Shown piece after piece: positions 1 through 10,700 of a stretch of DNA of 64,000 nucleotides. The DNA lies in NCBI GenBank assembly GCA_029964075.1, contig CM057129.1, positions 22,931,430 to 22,995,429 of the forward strand. Direction: 5' to 3'. The notes under the pieces are model-generated. The model did not search any database and was not told the DNA's origin. It saw only the letters and a list, made by a program, of their open reading frames with translations. This stretch comes from Patiria pectinifera. Lineage: Eukaryota > Echinodermata > Asteroidea > Valvatida > Asterinidae. A program made the position numbers and the translations under genes. Each line of letters begins with the position of its first letter. Position 1 is the stretch's first letter.

Positions 1-95
1 ACTGTTAGCTTGTTTTGAAAGCACTAAAAAACTTCCAGACTCGGCACTTAAATACCTTATTCCAGTGTCACTGATTATGAGTCACTGCTGTCATG

Positions 96-416
96 CAAAG
101 GCGGATCCAGATCACAATTTTTGGGGGGGGGGGCCAAAAAAATTTGGGTCCCCCAAAAAAGTGGGTCCAAAAAATTACGGCGTGGGGTTCGGGGCCCGCT
201 TAAGGGCCCCGAAAAATTTTCGGATTCTAGATGCTCTGTGGTGCGATCTGAGGCAATTTCTGACCACTTTAACCAATGTTTTTTTGAGGAAAAGATGGTG
301 GTGTACTCATTGCCTGCCTTTATTGCGATGTCACATAAAAAAAAAAAAAAATTGGTTCCGTTTTTTTGGGGGGGGGGGGGCATGGCCCCCTTTGGCCCCC
401 CCTGGATCCGCCCTTG
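96..416. mobile_element. hAT-like non-autonomous element, family G1
   Basis: A 321 bp element begins CAAAGGCGGATCCAG and ends CTGGATCCGCCCTTG (imperfect inverted repeats). It is flanked by the perfect 8-bp direct repeat CTGTCATG (88-95 and 417-424), the hallmark length for hAT elements. The interior is rich in G runs and has no transposase. It interrupts an older repeat whose uninterrupted copies lie near 1140 and 35500. Confidence 0.82.
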
Positions 417-429
417 CTGTCATGTGACC

Positions 430-1310
430 AAAAACTGCAGTATATTTAGCTGTTGCCATCAAGTCATAAATATTTATGAGCCGTTTCTCATACTGGGAAA
501 ATCCTATGTGTTGCAACACAAGAAGGGACTTCCCCTTGTTCAGAAATTGTGCATGTATTATATTCCAAGTTAGCTTTATTGTAATTGTCCTTTTGTAATA
601 AAAAAAATCAGGTATTTCATGTTTCAAACCTTTAATATGTTAGATTGTACACATGCAATTGAATTTTTGGCCTACTTTTATTTGCCACCTAATTGCAACA
701 GAAAATATTGCACAATATTTTGGATACTAGCTTATTTAGGCCTATAACTGATGCTCATCCAGGTTCATGATAACCAAACAATTCCCTATCAAATTTTTGA
801 TGACATCATCATGACATTTTTGATTCCAAACTGTGTGCGTTTTTCAATTAGGCCTACTCATCAAACCTATTTCAAAAAAGAATTATAAGAAACGTTTTGC
901 TTTTGCCAGATGTGTTTATTGGCCACAAATTTGAAAATTCATATAAAATCCTGACATCACTTTTTCATCTTTAAAAGGCAAATGGGGTTAACTTACCCTC
1001 CTGGTGGCATAATGATGGCACCATAAAACCAAAAGCAAGCAGCTATTAAAGAATATTTTAGACATCGATACAGTGAAGTCTACCCGGCATCAAATGCTGG
1101 ATATGTTGCTGGTACAGCACTTTAAATGGTACTGACTATGAGTCATTGCTGTCATGTGACCAAAATACTGTAGTACAATTGGATGTTGCCATCACGTCAT
1201 AAATATTTATGAACCGTTTCTCACGCTGGGAAAATCCCATGCATTGTAACAAAAGAAGGGACTTCCCCCTTCCTTTGTGTAAAGCATAAAACGTGTTCAT
1301 ACATGTTTAA
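430..1310. repeat. Older interspersed repeat, copies at 61-95/417-560 and 1125-1290, otherwise unassigned AT-rich DNA
   Basis: The stretch TGAGTCA(C/T)TGCTGTCATGTGACC, then CATAAATATTTATGA(A/G)CCG, then GGGAAAATCC and AAGGGACTTCCCC, occurs here twice and again at about 35495-35645. The first copy is split by the hAT-like element at 96-416. I cannot name the family. The 600-1100 portion has no gene or element that I recognise. Confidence 0.6.
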
Positions 1311-2219
1311 TACGGAAGCTTGAATTGCCTTCCGCGATACCGCGTTACCGCGATAATTTATCGCAGAAATCAGGAATTCAAAGATAAATACTTCCGCGAT
1401 ACCGCGTTACTGCGATAATTTATCACAGAAATCCGGAATTCAAAGATAATTCCTTCCTCGATACCGCGTTACTGCGATAATTTATCACAGAAATCCGGAA
1501 TTCAAAGATAATTCCTTCCGCGATACCGCGTTACTGTGATAATTTATCACAGAAATCCAGAAATCAGAGATACCTATTCCTCGATACCGCGTTACTGCGA
1601 TAATTTATCTCGTATACGGAGCTTTAAATTCATATGTCTCTCCTCTCTACAATCGATGAGTGCGCGGTGTCACGTGATAAATTATCACGGTAACGCGGTA
1701 TCGAGGAAAAGGTATCTCTGAATTCCGGATTTCTGTGATAAATTATCACGGTAACGTGGTATCGAGGAAGGAATTATCTTTGAATTCCGGATTTCTGTGA
1801 TAAATTATTGCAGTAACGCGGTATCGAGGAATACGTATCTTTGAATTCTGGATTTCTGTGATAAATTATCGCAGTAACGCGGTATCGCGGAAAGGATTAT
1901 CTTTGAATTCCGGATTTCTGTGATAAATTATCGCAGTAACGCGGTATCGCGGAAGGATTTATCTTTGAATTCCGGATTTCTGTGATAAATTATTGCAGTA
2001 ACGCGGTATCGAGGAATACGTATCTTTGAATTCTGGATTTCTGTGATAAATTATCGCAGTAGGTATCGCGGAAAGGATTATCTTTGAATTTTGGATTTCT
2101 GTGATAAATTATCACAGTAACGCGGTATCGCGGAAGGATTTATCTTTGAATTCCTGATTTCTGCGATAAATTATCGCGGTCATAACGCGGTATCGCGGAA
2201 GGCAATTCAAGCTTCCGTA
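1311..2219. mobile_element. Fold-back element with arms made of ~62-bp tandem subrepeats
   Basis: Terminal inverted repeats TACGGAAGCTTGAATTGCC ... GGCAATTCAAGCTTCCGTA bound a 909 bp structure. The left arm is about five tandem ~62-bp units in one orientation. The right arm is about nine units in the opposite orientation, around a short core near 1615-1670. Each unit contains CGCGATACCGCGTTACTGC and GATAATTTATC. Both flanks carry the direct repeat GTTTAA. There is no coding sequence. The architecture recalls Drosophila FB and Galileo elements; the family itself is not one I recognise. Confidence 0.8.
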
Positions 2220-2439
2220 GTTTAAAGTTCAGTAAGTTTGTATGTATTTTCAATAATCCAAGTTAGCTTTCTTGTAATGTCAATTGACTGGTGGTCGGTG
2301 ATTTGTTTCTACACGGGTGCTATTTTATGGGGTCTATGCTGGGTTTTTTTCAAACTACAGCACTGGGTGTATCTAGCCCCGTAAAATGTCTCTCAAATTT
2401 TACAAACCAATGTATGCAAAATTCCTGAACAGTTTTGTT

Positions 2440-3240
2440 TCCTGCCTTTGAAAAGAACCAGCATGATTTCTGCCATCAAGCATATCAAAAGTATCCCACT
2501 GCACCACAAAATTACGCAAGAGTTTAAATATACAATAAGAAATTCCATTTTTTTTTTTTAGACTTACGGTACTTACAGAAACTGTTACAAAATTCACATA
2601 CCCTTGGCAACCTTCCCCTCCACCCAAATTCCTAGCTTCTACATGGACTCCACACTGACAACAGTCTCACTGATCAGCCAGCATCCCCTGATCATCTGCT
2701 GCATCTTTCAATTCACTCGATCAGGCTGCTTTCAGTCACACTACATAAACTTCCCTTCACCATTCGAATCCCCTCAGTCTCCTGACGATGGGCAGAGCAT
2801 GCCGTGCAGCGCGCTTATATACACTGCGCGCAGAGCACCAGCGACGCGCACTGCCACCGGAACGCAGCCCGCGCACCAGCGCTCAGCAGCTACGGAAGCC
2901 CAGTGCGCGAAGCAATATTTCGTTACAATATCAACTGCTATTTTGATATAATTTTTTCCACTTGATGTGTGATTAAAAAAAAAATGTAGCGCTTTCATTT
3001 GGTGAATCTCTGTCCCAATTTAACATTAAATTTTTGTAGATGCAACTGTTTAAAACTTGCGAATTTTTTTGAAAAGCCTTCTTAAATATAACGAAAATAA
3101 TGCCACCATTAACAAAAATCTTTATTACAAACCCGTAAGCTTGGATGGATTTTCCACATAAAAGCCAGTGGTGTAGGCGGTGTGTTTCATCATTTAGTAA
3201 CAACATCCTACGAGGCCCTTTAAAGGGAAGATACAACATT
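2440..3240. repeat. Probable relic of a third copy of the duplicated unit's 3' flank
   Basis: Three blocks are collinear with the 3' flank of copy B: 2540-2600 with 37310-37390, 3035-3130 with 37715-37990 (shared TAGATGCAACTGTTT, AAGCCTTCTTA, AATATAAC) and 3150-3230 with 38975-39060 (shared GATTTTCCACATAA, AACATCCTA). The own 3' flank of copy A lies separately at about 4700-6860. No exon of a third copy is present. A GC-rich unique insert lies at 2790-2920. Confidence 0.55.
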
Positions 3241-3303
3241 TGCAAACATTAAACAACAAAATTATCACGGAATACCTTACTGGATTGTTAGGGAATGACA
3301 GTC

Positions 3304-3541
3304 TAAAGGGCGGATTGGGAGGGGGGAACAGGGCCATGCCTCCCCGGCCCCCTCTCAAAAAAAGGCAGCTATGTAAACCACCATCTTTTCACCAAAATTG
3401 GTTAAAGTGGTCAGAAATTGCCTAATATTGCTCCACAGTGCATCTAAAACCTTTTTTTTCGGGGCCCTTAGGTGGGTCCGAACCCCATGCCGTGAATTTG
3501 GCACCCCCCCCCCACAAAAAAATTGTGTTCTGGATTCGCCA
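3304..3541. mobile_element. hAT-like family G1, degraded copy in opposite orientation
   Basis: The reverse complement matches family G1: the ends AAGGGCGGAT... and ...TGGATTCGCC, and the shared internal stretch around GGTTAAAGTGGTCAGAAATTGC. No target duplication is evident and the interior is diverged. A further weak relative is present at about 31042-31311. Confidence 0.6.
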
Positions 3542-3659
3542 CTCCAGATGGTTGGTTTTCTTGGTTTTTCCAGCATCTACTAGCCAAAAATGTGAAACAT
3601 GTCAGTTTGACAATATTTGCTATAATATACAAGTCCTCTAACTTCATTTATTTCTGAAA

Positions 3660-4510
3660 ACTGCCCCTCCCCCTACTTACAAGACCAAATTAAATTTGGT
3701 CTTGAATGACCACAAGTTTTAGTTGAATTTAGCAGAAATTCTAACCCAAACAATTGGTTATAGAACAACCCAAGTTTGGGTAATTCCAGTTTTCACCCTT
3801 TCTTGGGTAGAATTAACCCAGGCAATTTTCAGTGTAGATTGTAGATGCGCTGAGTTTGCAGCAACATTTCAAAATTTACAAATCCTGACAGGAAATCAGA
3901 AAGTTCTTCCATTCAGTGATAGTACAGCAAAAGTCAAAACATACTAAATGTTATCTCTATTAGTGATCAAATTATTAGTAAGCAAGCGCATAGGGACCTC
4001 ACGGTGATTTGCGCTATATGAATGATTTATTATTATATGTAGCAATTTCTGCAATCGGCGTTCCTCTATATATTCTTCATGTGCATGAAAGGAGCGAATT
4101 TTCTGTCTAGTACTTTCTTATGGATAACTTTTGTACACGAAATCACATAAAAATTTGTGTGACAAAAGAGGGATCCAGTAATCATAAAAATAGCAAATTA
4201 AGAGCCACTGGCTGAGAAGGCTTGAAAGGGGTAACCAGCCAGTCAAAGATCTTGTTCTGTGACACGTGGCAAAGCCTGGCTGTGGGCCAATGAGAAGTAA
4301 GGTTGGTTCTTTACATCCTAGAGGCGGAAAGTTTAGGCAGGAAGGAAAAGTTGCTATGCGGTCACTTGTCTCAGCCTCTGAAGGAACAACTTGTACCGTA
4401 GTGCATAACTGGATTCACTGTGTCATAACACTTAACAAATCTTCTCATATGAGCTTACAGTTAATGTATAATAAAAAAAAAACCGCCCAAACTTCTGGCT
4501 GAGGCATGCA
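3660..4510. repeat. Intergenic DNA with small palindrome and SINE-like tail
   Basis: A short palindrome, CAAGACCAAAT-TAA-ATTTGGTCTTG, lies at about 3679-3703. GTGATTTGCGCTATATGAATG followed by ATTTATTATTAT at 3990-4036 resembles the 3' end of common animal SINEs. The rest has no gene that I can support. Confidence 0.4.
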
Positions 4511-6866
4511 CACACAAAAACCTTTCTGTGTTTCCTTGTAGTTTATTTTTGTCTGCTATATAAATCGCACATACCAGTACCCATAATCACATTTCAAATC
4601 ATAATCTAGAACCTCTATTCCAAATAGATTATATTTGCTAATAAATTATAAATTGCACCCAATGATTACACTTGAGTGGATAATATGTTATAAGCAATTC
4701 CATTTTGTACCTCTTTTTTTTTTTAAAGATTCGGTATTGTTATAATTGTATCACAAAAGACAGCTGCATTACTTTTTTTTTTTTAAATAACTTCCGTAAA
4801 ATCCATAGTCCTTTTAGAAGACATTACTGTTAGCCGTTTCATATTGACTTTCTAGTCTAGCTGGCACAAAGTTCTAACATTTTTTTAATATTACACATTA
4901 CATTATTTTGAAAAAAAAACTGCTAAAATGTAGATTCATATTATAAGGGCACTTTCTTTGGCTTCCCCTTTTTGTTTTTAAGGTGATGAAAATCATTTGC
5001 AAAAATGAGTTTCTGCCGATTCAAGGAACAACAATCGACCTTTCTGTCGCCAACCCGTGGTTGGCACATGTTGCCAACCACGGGTTGCCAAACTATGGAA
5101 GGCCCACACTGCAAAAAATGAAGAATTGTTATTATTGGTGACACAAATATTATTTGAATTGTGAATACAAAATAATCAACAAACGCAACAAAATACTTCC
5201 TAAACATGCCTTTTTCTTCAAATGAGGCGTTATGATGAGGACTTTTTGGGGAAATATGTAATCTCCACATTGTCTTCTTTTTACTGGGACCCATGGGAGA
5301 TCAGTGGATTCCACTGAATGGGCTACTCAATTAAAATAAGAAATAAATAAATAAAATGTTGCCAACCACAGCTTCAATTTATGCGCTTATGGCAGCCCAT
5401 ACAAAATGGCGCTCAATGTTTTCAAACAATAGAAAGGTCTATACAATCAATCTGAAGCAAGTTATTAAACAAATAACCTGTCAAAACTTTAGCTCAGTAA
5501 AATATACTTTTTGAAAAAACTGTGAAAATATATCTTCATATTTTCATGACGCAAAGCATAGATTATTAGATTTCCGTTGAAAGAACAATGGTTTGGTCCT
5601 AATCATTGCCAGGAAATGATGGCAAGTCCTTTTTTCAAAAAAAAAAAGAAAAAAGAAAAAAAGGACAGCATATTAGGTGTAATGATTACACAGGATGCTT
5701 GATCTATTATTTACTTGCAATCAATGAGGTATTTCATGATATTTTGACAGTTTAATTTTGTAATGTTTGCAAGTGGTGGCTATTACCTTTCAAGCTATTT
5801 TATAGAGACATTTCCCAATATGTATGAAAAAGTATTATGTTACCTATGAAAATATTACATGGCGTTTTATTTATGAATTAAAATTCATTACTTTTTGTAT
5901 TTGATACTTGATTGAAAACACAATGAAAAAATATAAAATTGTAAGTCCTGGACTTAAATAATGAGCATACCCCATGTCTAAATTCCACCGTTTCAAACTT
6001 ATGACATTGACAAGCGGTCTTTAGAACACTATGCCAAAACTAAACATAAGCTTTCAATTACAAATCTTTTTTTTTTAATCTACCAACAACTTTCTTGTAT
6101 AAAAATATGAAAATACACATCAAATAAGCCAAATAACATTTAGTGATGGTATCCAGGGTGGAGAGAACCACTCGAGGCTGAAGTGCCTAGATTAGTACAA
6201 TAATGGCCAGCTGGATTTGAACTCCAGACCCTCCAATCACAAGTCGCAAACTTTAACCCATAAGACCTGTACACTATTGAAAGACCTCTGGTGGTACCCA
6301 AAACTAAAAAATAAAATTAAAAAACCTGATCCTTCAGACCACCATTTCATAAATACATTTCTACTACTAACATTGGAATGTCTAAATTGATTGCAATTAT
6401 TTGGGAGCTGTTTCAAATATATGTTTTGCTCAGGCAGAGGAAATAATACATAGTTTCTCTGATAACAATAATTTTGTGATGCTTATGTGTCCCCTACATG
6501 TTTGTTTCTGTACCACGGTCACTTGCCTTTGAGAAAGGTCTCGCTAAAGACTGAAACGTTAGACCAGCTTCATGTCAATCCGGTCAGTAAGTAGTTTGCA
6601 GCAGTTTAGTTCATTATCAATTTGTAATGAGGGTAGATGGAGTGGCCACATAATGGCCTGGAGTGTATTCTGGATTTTTCTATCGGGGAAGGGGGTAAAA
6701 TTGGGTTAACAGCTTCCTATGAGGAACATTTGACCATCTGATCGAAGACCACATTTTGTCTTGGTTGGCTGGGGCAATTTGACTATTTCAGGGGAGAGGC
6801 ACCTGGGGAACTAGACATTTAGAGGGAATGAGCCCCCCCCTCCCCCCACTTTTGTATGTCTGCTCA
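4511..6866. other. 3' flank of copy A
   Basis: AT-rich DNA partly alignable with the 3' flank of copy B: 4700-4985 with 37300-37610, and 6060-6860 with 38090-39190. The second block includes an old reverse-oriented tRNA-like SINE at 6180-6290, whose counterpart is at 38170-38290. A perfect 16-bp-arm palindrome lies at 5051-5087. No polyadenylation site can be chosen with confidence. TTTATT (AATAAA on the minus strand) occurs at about 5869-5874. A C-run lies just past the stop at 6833-6847. Confidence 0.6.
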
Positions 6867-7714
6867 TCACAGGTACATGAAGAGCTTGACTTCTTTCCTG
6901 TCCATCCTGAGGGCTAGGTTTTGCAGACGACACAGCCTCACCCCACTGTTGTTCCCGGCACTGAACACCCGGTACAGGTGGAAGGCCTGACCCATCTCCA
7001 GAGCGAAGGCCACCTGCCTGGGTGATATCTCCACAACCTGCTTCTGGTCCCTGATTGTTGACTTCACCTCCACGTAGATGTTCTGGGTGCCGTGGCTGAT
7101 GACGATGTCAAATGGCTCCCCTGTCTCATCCTGCTGATTGATCCACCTGACTGTAACCTCTGACGCTTCTGGTGACATACTCTGAGCCTGTTGGCACAGG
7201 TAGAGGTACACCAGCTGCTCTCCCCAGCGTGCGATATCCGTCGTGTCTGGGTTGTCTCCGAGAGGTAGGCTGAGACCTTCCAGGCTTTCCACAAGGGCTG
7301 GACCAGGAGCAAGATCTTCAAATTCCACCTCAATGGCCTCGCCCTCGGCATGAGGCGGTAAGAAGAATTTCTTGACGCTGCCGGTGGAGGGAGGAGGTAG
7401 GGCTGCTGAACGCTGGACTTGGGGCGGACTGTGAAACTCTTCGTTGACCCTCTCTGGTGCTGGAATGCCTTCCTCAGCATCATTTCCATTGCCATTATCA
7501 TCTTTCTCCTCTCCTGATTCCTCGGATGTAGTATCCCAGGAATCCTCCTCTGTTGAACCGAGCTCCTCCACGTTTTTAGCTAACTGTGTGGGATCACTTG
7601 AGGATTCATTAGGAGACAAGGCTTCCTGCTGTGCCTGGGCGGGTCTGGGCTGTACTGGACCTCCTGCAGATGGTTGGTGAAGGTGAGGGGGACCAATGCC
7701 TTCTCTGCTTCCAC
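6867..7714 (-). CDS. Copy A exon 26: C-terminal DUF3883 (NO VEIN C-terminal) domain, PD-(D/E)XK-like
   Basis: The final exon encodes about residues 2989-3270. An acidic, low-complexity first half leads to the DUF3883 domain from about residue 3145 (DTTDIARWGEQLVY). Visible candidate catalytic residues are E3154 in RWGEQ, D3191 in EPFDIVI, and E3204 and K3206 in YVEVKST, with a conserved Q in SPRQVAF. This spacing matches the restriction-endonuclease-like fold, so a nuclease or nucleic-acid-binding role is plausible but not shown. The stop is TGA at 6867-6869. The exon has the same length as in copy B. Of the last 70 residues only two differ between the copies, while the linker before the domain has many changes. 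Confidence 0.92.
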
Positions 7715-10700
7715 CTGAACAAAATAATAATCGCACTGTTAATTACAGGTGTTTAATATGCCATTTACTCATATTCTATATTAAAGTTTTAACAAACTGC
7801 ATTAATCTGATTATTGGAAGATTCTGAACATAAATGTAGAAGTGTAGGGATTACAAATGTGGAAAATACAAAGTGAACATATTTAGCCACAGAGAATTTT
7901 AATTGAGTCAATATAAAGTCAATCACGAGTCAAATTGAAAGTCAGGTCACATGAAAAAGGAATGAACAAAGACTCGTATGGCGAATGCTAACATCTCCAA
8001 AAACCCGCTAACATCTCCAAACTACCTACTTCTTATTTCAACTATAAAATCCAAGTATCAGAAATTGTTTTCACATCAGTAAAACACCGTCCTACCTTGT
8101 CCAACTACCTGTCCTGGATAGGGTACCTCCCCTCCTCCAATGGCTCCTGAGGTCCGCACCACAACAAGGTCATCTTGGCTTCTCTGGTATTGTGGCATCC
8201 CTGGAGTAATTGCAGTGCCTTCATATGACATGCCATCACCAGGTTGCGGAGGACCCGGTGTAAAGGGGGCAGCTTGATGAGCACTGATTAATGGCTGGGG
8301 TGGAGGCCACATCTTGAGTACAGCTTCTTCATTCTTGGGCTGGCCACCAGCTGGAACAATCAAGCAAACATTTTCATTAAAAAGTGGACTATACTATAAA
8401 ACGCAAGGCATGTGTATGTGTGTAGGTGTTCATGAGCTGATCACTCACAAGTTTATAGTTCACGAGTTGATCACCCTAAAAGTAGGCGATTGCCAGCAAA
8501 GTGGGTAACTTACAATGTACCTATGAAGCAGGCAACAGGCGGCGAAGCAGCCTCACCCACATAAAGGGCGAGGTGAAGCCTCGTCTATATAATCATAACT
8601 TTCAATTACAAGAAATAAAAAATAAAGGGAAAAAAAGGTAGTCTGAAGTCCCTTTTGCGTTGAAATTTTAATTAAACAGGACTGCATGTAATAATGGCTG
8701 AAACACATTAACATCACCACTATGTACAAACGTGTGTACCTCAAACAATGCCCAATAGTGTTAATGTGCAATCTTTTACCTGAAATCCCATCAATTAGCT
8801 TTTTCTTTGTTCTACAACCTTTTGCTAAACAGATTGAAATGACTCATTAGTGATGCCATTAATCCTCGGGTATTCGGCGCTTACCTTTTGTTGATTTTTG
8901 TGGGCCATATGTTCCTGACCGAGGTGGCCAGCTGTGGATAGCTGCATCGTCATCACCCTCAAGCAGTGAACCGGCTGATGGCTGTGGCATAGTGGGTTCA
9001 GTCAGTGGCTTGACTTTGGTCGGTTTGACAACTGAAGAATTGGAAAAAAATATTGAGATATTATTTGTTGAGTGATCAGGCGATGAGTAAAATTGTACTT
9101 AACTTTAACTTTGCAGAAGAACTTATCCTGCAAAAATAGTGCAGTTGTTGTGTTTTATATGCATAAAAATCCTCGTTCCCAGCTTTTAGACTACTTTTTC
9201 TTCAATGACAAACCTTTTTTTCACTTTAAACCTCAACACAAAACTCAGCCATGCTAAATTGACAACAAAAAACCCCAAAATCCACAAGATGCATCCAGGA
9301 TAGGACATAAGACTGCTGCTCCCAAAAAAGTAACATTCTAAGGTTTATTCAAGAGAAGACATCAACTAACCAACTTCCTCTGGGATGAATGGTTTGGGTA
9401 CCTCCCACGGTTCATCATCGTCCTCTCGAGGGAAGGTCAGCCCCAAGGCCCTGCAGATGCCCTCATTGATTCCTTTCTCTCTGGATTCTTCCCGCTTGGA
9501 CCCCATCTCCAGGAGCAGATTGCCGATGAAACTGAACAATGCTTCTTGGACCTCAGTGCTCTCGCAGCTGAAGAGTTTGGCCACCTCTCGCCTCACATTG
9601 CTGTTCTGTCGCAGATTCTTGGAGATGCCTGTCACTATATAGAACTCTGTCAGCTCCTGGAGTCCACACTCAACGCTCTGCTCTGCAAATACACTGGGGT
9701 CATGTGTGAAACGGTAGACCTTGTCAATCTTTTTGGCTGACATGAAGCGCATGACTTTCAACTTGGCAGCGATGTTAACCTCTGTTATGAGTTTCTCGTA
9801 GGTGGATTTGAACTCCTTCTTGACACTGCGCTGCATGCTCATGTAGAGCTGGATGTAGGGGCAGACATCATGGAGGAAAAGCTGAAGTTGGAGAGATGGC
9901 TTTGTGAGTTCGCTGATGAATTCTTCTTTGATGCAGTCCAACAGCATCTCGATACCACATGCCTTGAGGAAAACATCCACATATTGTTGGCCCACTGATC
10001 CAGACAAACCTTCAACAACTTGGCCAAGACGATTCCGATCTCCAAAATTCAACAGATGCACCCCCTTCTTGTCCAAGAAGAGCTTCTGGATGTCAGAAGA
10101 ACGGCTGCCACAGATCAGGGGCTTCTCCTCCGCCGTCACCCACTTGTTGCCCAAAGTGGGAAAGATAGCTTGCCCCTCAAGGATGCTTTTCAAGAACTGC
10201 ACAGAACTCAACTCAAAATCTGGTTCCTGTTGATCCAAATACTGGCTATGTCCAGTTGAGCTTGACGCAGAGCACTTTTGCCCAAGCATGCTGTAGAGCA
10301 CCAGGACTTCTCCCTTGATGCGAGTATTGTCTGGAAGTGAAATATCCCCAGCGCAATGAACCAGGACCTGGGCATATTCTTTGATGGTCGGCATACTGTC
10401 AACATTGATCTGTCTCCGAAAGAAGTCTTCCATGTTTTCGGGGTAAAGTGCATACAGCTGGGCACGGGTGGACAACTTGGCATACTTCTGTAAGAGACAT
10501 GATGGATCCTGCCAGTAAACCAGAGACTTGTGGACAAATTGGCCAGGAACAGGGAACTCGTACTTTTGCAGCATGGCCTCCTGAGGAACAAACACAACTC
10601 TGTGATCACTGAATAATTCTTTGAGCTCCTTGGGACGGCAGTTCTGCTCCAGGTAACTGTACACCCTGATGATGTGACCCAAGGAGGTGCAGAAGGGGGT

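Noticed and set aside
65-573. Overlapping open frames on both strands at the left edge
   Set aside because: They are explained by the G-run and A-run interior of the hAT-like element.
1536-1721. Short open frame inside the fold-back element
   Set aside because: It lies wholly in the repeat units and has no protein-like features.
1311-2219. CRISPR-like array of regular repeats
   Set aside because: The units are contiguous, without unique spacers, and turn around in mid-element. The context is a eukaryotic intergenic region.
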